From assembly GCA_964355775.1 (NCBI GenBank), contig CAYHEP010000011.1:1-26131 (forward strand): DNA of 26,131 nucleotides, read 5' to 3'. The stretch comes from JBBTSB01 sp964355775. GTDB taxonomy: Bacteria; Patescibacteriota; Minisyncoccia; 2-02-FULL-40-12; IGHO2-01-FULL-4-A. The notes under the pieces are model-generated. The model saw only the letters and a program-made list of their open reading frames with translations. It made no database searches and was not told the origin of the DNA. The position numbers were made by a program, and so were the translations under genes. Shown in pieces: positions 8,459 to 13,507 of this stretch (its first letter is position 1; the number at the start of each line of letters is the position of its first letter).

Positions 8459-8728
8459 ATGAAAGGTTACGTATATATTCTACAAAATGGCGATGAAGGC
8501 ATATACTACATTGGGAGTACGAACGATGTCGATCGTCGTATGTATCAGCATTCCATTGGGTCAACAAAAACAACACATAGGATGCGTGAGCAAATAGTAA
8601 GACTAGTGCAAGAGTTTCCAAGTCTAGAAATTGCAAGAAAAGTTGAGTTGAGATTGAAAAAGTTTAAGCGTAGGGATTTTATTGAAAAAATCGTAAGAGA
8701 TGGTAAAATAAACTTGACGGGCGTGTAG
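8459..8728 (+). CDS. GIY-YIG domain nuclease, UvrC/YhbQ type
   Basis: 89-aa single-domain GIY-YIG endonuclease. The domain fills the protein: YVYILQN (4-10) and YYIGSTNDVDRRMYQH (19-34) carry the GIY and YIG tyrosines and the catalytic arginine region; the helix KVELRLKKFKRRDF follows. Stand-alone proteins of this size are common in bacteria and some are homing-type nucleases; the true substrate here is unknown. Start ATG 8459 directly follows repeat copy 1. The last ten bases, including the stop TAG (8726-8728), lie inside the tRNA-Ile gene, so the tRNA 5' strand doubles as the last codons. Together with the flanking direct repeats this suggests a small mobile cassette (inference). Confidence 0.88.
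   Translation: MKGYVYILQNGDEGIYYIGSTNDVDRRMYQHSIGSTKTTHRMREQIVRLVQEFPSLEIARKVELRLKKFKRRDFIEKIVRDGKINLTGV
8682..8709 (+). promoter_or_regulatory. Predicted promoter for tRNA-Ile
   Basis: TTGAAA (8682-8687), 16-base spacer, extended -10 TGG-TAAAAT (8702-8709). The predicted start is about 8716, three bases before the tRNA. The promoter lies within the 3' end of the GIY-YIG gene. Confidence 0.5.
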
Positions 8729-8790
8729 TTCAGTGGCAGAACGCATTCCTGATAAGAATGAGGTCCTAGGTCCGATTCCTAGCACGCCCA
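8719..8790 (+). tRNA. tRNA-Ile (anticodon GAU)
   Basis: Complete 72-nt cloverleaf. Acceptor GGGCGTG/CACGCCC (8719-8725 with 8783-8789), D-stem GTTC/GAAC with loop AGTGGCA, anticodon stem CATTC/GAATG around CTGATAA (anticodon GAT), variable loop AGGTC, T-stem CTAGG/CCTAG, discriminator A8790. CCA is not encoded (CCC follows). The T-loop is TCCGATT rather than TTCGATT: base 55, almost always U and converted to pseudouridine, is C. The broken tRNA copy just downstream keeps the normal TTCGATT. The 5' end overlaps the stop codon of the GIY-YIG gene. Confidence 0.92.
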
Positions 8791-8792
8791 CC

Positions 8793-8916
8793 CGTCACAT
8801 AGTTCAGCCCCGACGCCTTGCAGGGTCGGGGAGCCGACATCCGCATAGCGATCGTCGGCTTGGTAAAACGACTGATAATGACCAGACTCTAGGTTCGATT
8901 CCTAGCACACCCACCA
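8793..8916 (+). pseudogene. Degenerate tRNA-Ile copy split by the hairpin repeat
   Basis: A tRNA-like sequence interrupted in its D-loop by repeat copy 2. Before the repeat: TAGTTCAG (8800-8807). After it: TGGTAAAACG (8861-8870), matching TGGCAGAACG in the intact tRNA, then CTGATAA (8872-8878), a perfect T-arm CTAGG TTCGATT CCTAG (8889-8905), CACACCC, A and an encoded CCA (8914-8916). The acceptor 5' strand no longer pairs with CACACCC and the anticodon stem has lost pairing and length, so it is unlikely to fold as a tRNA even if the insert were removed. The DGR target gene starts two bases after the CCA. Confidence 0.75.
8800..8868 (+). repeat. Double-hairpin repeat, copy 2
   Basis: Direct repeat of copy 1 (8387-8456), identical apart from one missing G in the inner arm (8848-8852). 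It has the same two hairpins: CCCCGAC/GTCGGGG (8808-8814 with 8825-8831) and AGCCGAC/GTCGGCT (8832-8838 with 8854-8860). The two copies are offset by 413 bp and bracket the GIY-YIG gene and intact tRNA-Ile. Confidence 0.85.
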
Positions 8917-8917
8917 C

Positions 8918-10834
8918 ATGGAAAATCCCGAATTTCTCCACAAAAAATATCGAGATCTGAACACCAGTCCCGAAGTCGAGTCAGCGGCACAACAAGCAAA
9001 GCGCCGCGAAGATAAAGAACTGCCTCCACAAAAACCCGGTGCACGCATCCAGAACTATCTTGACCGTCTCGCCACTGTCCTTAATCCGCCGCGGCACGAG
9101 CATGCTCCCGAGTTTGATACCAAAAAACGCAATCTCGAATTTCTTAAGCAGTCTTTGTATAAAGAATTCGTCGTAAAGCCGGATGAAATACCGGAGTCTT
9201 ATTTCGCTTCGATCAAGCGCAAATACCGCGAACAAGGACACGGCGACATCACCATAGCACCCGAGACGATGCAAAGTATCGTTGATGCCGCGATTGCAGA
9301 TCAAAAACGCTCGCTTGATCGATGGATCAATTACCTCATATCGCCCGATGCAAAGTACCCCGATTATCTCAAATACTATGCGATGCGAAGCGTATTAGGA
9401 ATGAGCACCTACGACCGCGGAAGTAACTCATTTGCGAAAAGGAGTAATCCGGAAAAAACTAAAAAAGGCACGGTTGCGCTATTCCCCGAACTCAACCGTG
9501 AGGCACTGGCGATCGTACTCAATGCGCTGGAACGAAAACACCTGGGCAAACAACAAAAGCTCGGCTATGACTTGCTGGACATAAAACAGCAATTTATGAA
9601 ACTCCTTGAAGACATGCAAAAAGATAATTTTGCGGAGTTATATGCACTCGCCATCGAAAAATTCAAGCCGATTCCCGATGAACTGCTCCGTATCACCGAA
9701 GGACGATGGAAACACTACCCCCTAGGATCCGCTCCCAAGCCGCTTGTCGCGTCGCTGGAGAATTACGGTACCGGCTGGTGCTTGCGCGGAGAAGACACGA
9801 CGAAGCGCTACCTGCAGGGAGACAAAACGACACCGGGCAATGATCTATATATTTTTTACTCAAACGATCTGCAAGGCACCCCATCCGTTCCCCGCGCAGT
9901 GATGGTCGTAAACAAACAAGGACAAATCCTGGAAGTCCGTGGCGTTGCCATAGACGAAAACCTCGACCAATACCTGGGTGATATCGTAGCGAAAAAACTG
10001 CAAGAGTTTCCGAGCGGTACAACCTTTGAAAAACAGTCTCGCGACATGAAGCAGTTGACCGGTATTGATAAAAAATCCAAAGCAGGACAAGCGCTTAATA
10101 AAAACGATCTGGCATTTTTGTACGAACTGGACACTCACATCGAAGGTTTTGGCTATGAAGAGCGCGACCCGCGTATTGCCGAGCTTCGAACCGGTAGAAA
10201 TACCGAAGCAGATATGCTTGTGATCTTCGACTGTGCTCGTGAGCAAATCGCCCACACATCACGAGAGATTAACGAAAATACCAAAGCATACGTTGGCAAG
10301 CTTGAGCCGGGCATCTTCGAGCTCACACAACAATACAACATCGACCACATCTATACCTCCTTTCCCGAACGCAAAATCAGAAAAGAAAAAATTACGATCG
10401 GCGGAAAAACCGAGCAACAGCTTGAAGAAGAGATGCGCGGTAAGAGCGTCAATTTTGAATACGTTCGTTTCATGATGCAAAGCAAAGACTTCACGACACT
10501 CGAGCAAGCCGAAACCGGCGACTATGTACGCCTTCACGTTTCCGACCTCTTGCCGGGCAATCCTACGACTGATCAACTCTATGCACGGGCGGGTGAACTC
10601 GGACTTGACCTCTGTCCTGCAGAAACCGGCCCGCATTACAGGTTGCAACATCTCGACCAGCCGGTTGATGAAGTTACCTATATTGCTATGAAGCAAATTG
10701 CGGTTCGTGGCGGTCGCCCGGACGTGTTCCACGTCGATCGCTTTGACGGCGGTCTGTGGCTGAGCGACGGTTGGGGGGGGCACGACCACGGGTGGCTTCC
10801 GGACGATGAGTTCCTCTTCCGTCTCCGCAAGTGA
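8918..10834 (+). CDS. DGR target (variable) protein
   Basis: 638-aa protein diversified by the adjacent retroelement. No signal peptide or membrane helix is seen, so it is probably cytoplasmic unless exported another way. Residues 1-260 are charged and helical. About 265-370 form a recognisable but unnamed domain (SLENYGTGWCLRGEDTTKRY, then LYIFYSND, PRAVMVVNKQGQILEVRG) reminiscent of PcfJ-like sequences, low confidence. About 525-595 (GDYVRLHVSDLLPG, ELGLDLCPAETGPHYRL, IAMKQI) is a segment that in CPR proteins often precedes a C-type-lectin-like variable tail. The last about 45 residues are the variable repeat, with DVFHVDRFDGGLWLSDGW and EFLFRLRK. No Shine-Dalgarno precedes ATG 8918; a tRNA T-arm hairpin sits just upstream instead. 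The ligand is unknown. Confidence 0.9.
   Translation: MENPEFLHKKYRDLNTSPEVESAAQQAKRREDKELPPQKPGARIQNYLDRLATVLNPPRHEHAPEFDTKKRNLEFLKQSLYKEFVVKPDEIPESYFASIKRKYREQGHGDITIAPETMQSIVDAAIADQKRSLDRWINYLISPDAKYPDYLKYYAMRSVLGMSTYDRGSNSFAKRSNPEKTKKGTVALFPELNREALAIVLNALERKHLGKQQKLGYDLLDIKQQFMKLLEDMQKDNFAELYALAIEKFKPIPDELLRITEGRWKHYPLGSAPKPLVASLENYGTGWCLRGEDTTKRYLQGDKTTPGNDLYIFYSNDLQGTPSVPRAVMVVNKQGQILEVRGVAIDENLDQYLGDIVAKKLQEFPSGTTFEKQSRDMKQLTGIDKKSKAGQALNKNDLAFLYELDTHIEGFGYEERDPRIAELRTGRNTEADMLVIFDCAREQIAHTSREINENTKAYVGKLEPGIFELTQQYNIDHIYTSFPERKIRKEKITIGGKTEQQLEEEMRGKSVNFEYVRFMMQSKDFTTLEQAETGDYVRLHVSDLLPGNPTTDQLYARAGELGLDLCPAETGPHYRLQHLDQPVDEVTYIAMKQIAVRGGRPDVFHVDRFDGGLWLSDGWGGHDHGWLPDDEFLFRLRK
10697..10830 (+). 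repeat. DGR variable repeat (VR)
   Basis: 3' end of the target gene, ungapped match to the TR at an offset of 442 bp. Over 10697-10813, 19 TR adenines are replaced (12 by G, 4 by C, 3 by T) while only two non-adenine positions differ (10799, 10801). Changed codons turn TR asparagines into R, D, H, D, F, S, L and others. The last 17 bp (10814-10830) differ at non-A positions too, as expected where VR carries the initiation-of-mutagenic-homing (IMH) sequence and TR an imperfect version. Confidence 0.96.
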
Positions 10835-11138
10835 GAAATTTAGAATCTTAGCCTCTTGAATCTTTGACTCTTTGGTTTTTAGATACTTTCTTCGGCGCGA
10901 AATTTTTGCTATGCTGATTTCAGATTGGTTGTATCGAACGGCTACGGTTTTTCGAGACCTTTCTGACTTTTGCAAATTGAGAGTCTGCCCGGTCAAGGCT
11001 TGGCGGAGAGGATTTGTGTCGAGTCCTACAAAAAAGAAACACTTGGTATGGTGTGCTGGAGGATTCTTGATCCCAAATACGATACAGTCCGATGTTTTTT
11101 GAGATCACACGGACAATGACATGGATGGCACATCATAT
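10835..11138. other. Non-coding interval between VR and TR
   Basis: About 300 bp without a supported gene. It begins with an imperfect direct repeat, AATCTTAGCCTCTTG then AATCTTTGACTCTTTG, about 20 bp past the VR, followed by T-rich sequence. It probably includes the 5' part of the TR-containing RNA. I see no convincing promoter or terminator. Confidence 0.5.
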
Positions 11139-11272
11139 ATTGCGGATCGTGACGGTAACCCGAACGTGTTCAACGTCAATCGCAATGACGACGGTCTGTG
11201 GCTGAACAACGATTGGGGGAGGCACGACAACAGGTGGAATGCTGACAATGAGTTCGTCTTTTCTCTCCGAAA
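11139..11272 (+). repeat. DGR template repeat (TR)
   Basis: Non-coding donor copy from which adenine-mutagenised cDNA is made by the reverse transcriptase and used to overwrite the VR. Read in the VR frame it encodes NPNVFNVNRNDDGLWLNNDW and DNRWNADNEFVFSL, dense in AAC/AAT codons that can mutate to many amino acids without making stop codons. Same strand and orientation as the target gene and RT. It is followed 18 bp later by the 3' end of the opposite-strand accessory gene. Confidence 0.96.
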
Positions 11273-11289
11273 CTATTTCTTTTCCGCGC

Positions 11290-11637
11290 CTACAAAGTGC
11301 GGTTTTTCTTGCCCGGATTATTGAGACTGCCCTTCCAACCGCCAAGCATCTTGCCGATCTCCACCAGCTTGAGAGCGACATCTTCGTAGTGCTGGTTTGA
11401 GATAAGCTTCCCATCCCAAGCCACGGAAATTAAAAACGCCAGCGTATCGCGCATAAAAATACAGTCTGATATTTTTTTCGTTTTATGCTCTTTTGGGGTA
11501 AAATACGCCGTATAGGTGAGGTCGAGCAGATCAAGAAATTTGTTTTCAATACGGGCGCCGATAGTATACCGTGCGCCCTTGGCAATATGCGGAACAATAT
11601 TCATCCAAATCAAATATCCCTCTTTGACCCGCTGCAA
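11290..11637 (-). CDS. avd: DGR accessory protein, Avd-like four-helix bundle
   Basis: Small helical protein of the Avd/S23-like four-helix-bundle group that binds the RT in DGRs and is needed for cDNA synthesis. 115 aa from TTG 11637. Family signs: YLIWMNIVPHIAKGARYTIG, IENKFLDLLDLTYTAYF, the DTLAFLISVAWDGKLISN helix and the C-terminal LVEIGKMLGGW. No ATG exists in frame before the stop at 11695-11697; the frame is open across an (AG)9 tract. An ATG at 11684 is out of frame by exactly one dinucleotide unit; with eight units it would give an N terminus MSSNSLSLSFDQASILQRV. Unusually, the gene is antisense to TR and RT rather than lying between target and TR in the same direction. Confidence 0.78.
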   Translation of the reverse strand: MQRVKEGYLIWMNIVPHIAKGARYTIGARIENKFLDLLDLTYTAYFTPKEHKTKKISDCIFMRDTLAFLISVAWDGKLISNQHYEDVALKLVEIGKMLGGWKGSLNNPGKKNRTL

Positions 11638-11655
11638 AATCGAAGCCTGATCGAA

Positions 11656-11673
11656 AGAGAGAGAGAGAGAGAG
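11656..11673. repeat. (AG)9 dinucleotide tract
   Basis: Eighteen bases of perfect AG repeat ((CT)9 on the avd strand). It lies in the head-to-head overlap of the 5' parts of avd (-) and RT (+), upstream of any usable ATG of either. Dinucleotide tracts of this length are prone to slippage. One unit less would put ATG 11684 in frame with avd and would also join the RT frame to the + strand frame that is open from ATG 11485. Confidence 0.9.
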
Positions 11674-11714
11674 TTGGAACTCATAGCTATGATTCTATCA
11701 TTTCCGTCGAAAAT

Positions 11715-12725
11715 TTGCTCGTGTCGTGGCGGGAGTTTTTACGGAACAAAAAGAAGCGCAAAGATGTAGCGGAGTTTTCGCTGGCATTTATGGACAATAT
11801 CCTTGAACTTCACCACGACCTTGCGGATAAAATCTATCGGCATGGCGGGTATCACGCTTTCAAGATCAACGACCCAAAACCGCGTGAAATCCACAAAGCA
11901 CCTGTACGGGATCGGCTCGTCCATCATGCGGTGTGTCGAATTCTCTATCCGTATTTCGATCGGCAATTTATCCACGATTCATACTCCAGCAGGGTCGGCA
12001 AAGGAACTCACAAAGCCATGGATCGCTTTGCGCAATTTGCACGACAAGTCTCCCAAAATCATACGAAAACCGCGTGGGTCTTGAAATGCGATATCAAAAA
12101 GTTTTTTGCCAGTATTGATCATGAGATCCTAAAAAGCGTAATTAACTTCCATATGGAAGATAAAGAATCACTCTGGCTCATACATCAAATCATCGACAGC
12201 CATAATCCCGGCCTACCCCTTGGCAATCTTACCTCCCAGCTTTTGGTCAACATCTACATGAATGAGTTTGACCAGTGGGTGAAGAGAGTTTTGAAAATCA
12301 AACACTATGTGCGTTTTGCCGATGACTTTGTCCTCATATCAGACGATCGTCTAGAATGCGGACGTGCATTGCGAGAGATTGATGAATTTCTCAAAACACA
12401 TCTCAAATTACAACTTCATCCAACCAAGTGTTTTATCAAAACCTTTGCCAGTGGTGTTGATTTTCTCGGCTGGGTGCATTTTCCCGATCATCGGGTGTTG
12501 AGGACGGGGACGAGACGGAGAATGGTGAAACGGATCAATGAAAACAATCAAGAGTCCTACCGAGGGTTGTTGAAACATGGGAATACTTACAAAATAAATA
12601 ACTCTCTGCTATACTATCCTCATGAGCAACAACGATACAACAAACGACCCCCGGAGGCAGCGGCTGGAGGCGATGAATTTGCCGGTTTCAAAGCTTCCGC
12701 TTGTGGAACCGCAGGGACCGGATGA
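11715..12725 (+). CDS. DGR reverse transcriptase
   Basis: Reverse transcriptase that copies TR RNA with adenine-specific errors. From TTG 11715 it has 336 residues: SWREFLRNKKKRKDVAEF, IHKAPVRDRLVHHAV, motif A LKCDIKKFFASID (about 123-135, D126), motif B GLPLGNLTSQ (166-175, the DGR-type SQ), motif C YVRFADDF (198-205), and the thumb start ESYRGLLKHGNTYKI. Conserved residues just before the TTG (SYDSIISVENL) are encoded in the same frame but no start codon precedes them before the stop at 11625, so the real N terminus is unclear or lost. The 3' end runs 104 bp into the LOG gene with a low-quality tail, suggesting the natural stop was lost or the functional end is near 12600. Confidence 0.93.
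   Translation: MLVSWREFLRNKKKRKDVAEFSLAFMDNILELHHDLADKIYRHGGYHAFKINDPKPREIHKAPVRDRLVHHAVCRILYPYFDRQFIHDSYSSRVGKGTHKAMDRFAQFARQVSQNHTKTAWVLKCDIKKFFASIDHEILKSVINFHMEDKESLWLIHQIIDSHNPGLPLGNLTSQLLVNIYMNEFDQWVKRVLKIKHYVRFADDFVLISDDRLECGRALREIDEFLKTHLKLQLHPTKCFIKTFASGVDFLGWVHFPDHRVLRTGTRRRMVKRINENNQESYRGLLKHGNTYKINNSLLYYPHEQQRYNKRPPEAAAGGDEFAGFKASACGTAGTG
12587..12615 (+). promoter_or_regulatory. Predicted promoter of LOG gene, leaderless
   Basis: TTACAA (12587-12592), 17-base spacer, TATACT (12610-12615). The expected start site falls at or within a base or two of the ATG at 12622, so the mRNA would have no leader. It lies inside the 3' end of the RT frame. Confidence 0.6.
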
Positions 12726-13395
12726 TTTTCGCTCCTCGTTTCATTGGCGGATTTTCCGCATCATGGCGGAGTTTGTGGACGGATGGCAGTTTTTGGCTGA
12801 TTACAAAAAACTTGTCACGTTTTTCGGATCGGCGCGATTCAAGCAGGGCGATCATTGGTACGAGGAAGCGAGGAAACTTTCCCACGAATTGGCGCTCATT
12901 GGATATGACGTGGTAACCGGCGGAGGACCGGGCATCATGGAAGCGGCAAACCAAGGCGCGCACGAAGCCCACGACAAGAATACTGATCAGCATGACAAGA
13001 TCGGTGATTCCGTAGGCCTCAACATCAAACTGCCATTTGAACAGCGCATCAACGCATTTGTAGACAAGGCGGTTGCATTTCATTACTTTTTTGTCCGCAA
13101 AGTGATGCTTTCCTATTACGCGCAGGCGTATATCTTTTTCCCCGGCGGATTTGGCACACTCGACGAGGTTTTTGAAATAATCACCCTCATGCAAACCAAA
13201 AAAATCGTCACCCATATTCCGGTGATTTTGGTCGGCAAAGAATACTGGACTCCGCTCATCCAATGGATCGAAGCGGGCGTGTATGAGCAGTTCAACGCCA
13301 TTGACCAAGCGGATCTCAAAATCTACTCGCTGGTTGACAACGCCGAGGAAGCGCTTAGAATCATCAAAGAAACTCCGGAGAGAAAAAAGTTTTAG
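12622..13395 (+). CDS. LOG-family protein (nucleotide 5'-monophosphate phosphoribohydrolase-like)
   Basis: 257-aa Rossmann-fold protein of the LOG/TIGR00730 family, whose members release the base from nucleoside 5'-monophosphates (cytokinin-activating LOG enzymes, PpnN relatives). Motifs: TFFGSARF (67-74), TGGGPGIMEAANQGA (99-113), PGGFGTLDE (174-182). The PGGxGTxxE signature with R159 and the upstream GGGPG form the active site in the family. The N terminus (to about 45) is longer than in plant LOG. Cellular substrate in CPR bacteria is unknown. The first 104 bp overlap the RT reading frame; the start is supported by the promoter ending just before it. Confidence 0.92.
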   Translation: MSNNDTTNDPRRQRLEAMNLPVSKLPLVEPQGPDDFRSSFHWRIFRIMAEFVDGWQFLADYKKLVTFFGSARFKQGDHWYEEARKLSHELALIGYDVVTGGGPGIMEAANQGAHEAHDKNTDQHDKIGDSVGLNIKLPFEQRINAFVDKAVAFHYFFVRKVMLSYYAQAYIFFPGGFGTLDEVFEIITLMQTKKIVTHIPVILVGKEYWTPLIQWIEAGVYEQFNAIDQADLKIYSLVDNAEEALRIIKETPERKKF

Positions 13396-13398
13396 CAG

Positions 13399-13470
13399 TG
13401 GACCGTAGCGGATTTGAACCGCTGACCCCCTCATTGCAAATGAGGTGCTCTACCGCTGAGCTAACGGCCC
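13399..13470 (-). tRNA. tRNA-Ala (anticodon UGC)
   Basis: 72-nt cloverleaf on the minus strand. Acceptor GGGCCGT/ACGGTCC (one G-T pair), D-stem GCTC/GAGC with loop AGCGGTA, anticodon stem CCTCA/TGAGG around TTTGCAA (anticodon TGC), variable loop GGGTC, T-arm AGCGG TTCAAAT CCGCT with a normal T-loop, discriminator A. CCA is not encoded. It lies four bases past the LOG stop and 16 bases before the helicase start. Confidence 0.96.
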
Positions 13471-13478
13471 GTTCCGTT

Positions 13479-13507
13479 TTTATATCATGAAAGAGGAAAT
13501 TCTCCAA
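13479..13507 (-). promoter_or_regulatory. Predicted promoter for tRNA-Ala
   Basis: On the minus strand TTGGAG (13502-13507), 17-base spacer, TATAAA (13479-13484), eight bases before the tRNA 5' end. It covers the start codon and first codons of the helicase gene on the other strand. Confidence 0.6.

Noticed and set aside
8800..8868. Removable tRNA intron in the D-loop
   Set aside because: Even with the hairpin insert removed the acceptor and anticodon stems do not pair, so a decayed tRNA is more likely.
10259..10996. 245-codon minus-strand open frame opposite the DGR target end
   Set aside because: Shadow of the target gene; its apparent similarity to the antisense of TR comes only from the VR/TR repeat.
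10985..11025. tRNA-like T-arm (GGATT/AGTCC)
   Set aside because: The loop is not a T-loop and no other cloverleaf arms can be drawn around it.
11121..11324. Possible small second target gene over the TR
   Set aside because: The peptide is simply the translated TR; adenine-rich asparagine codons and lack of an upstream domain mark it as the template, not a gene.
11081..11481. Similar 22-mers near 11081 and 11460 (ATACAGTC-GAT-TTTTTT type)
   Set aside because: One copy lies in the avd coding region and the match is T-rich; chance is the simpler explanation.
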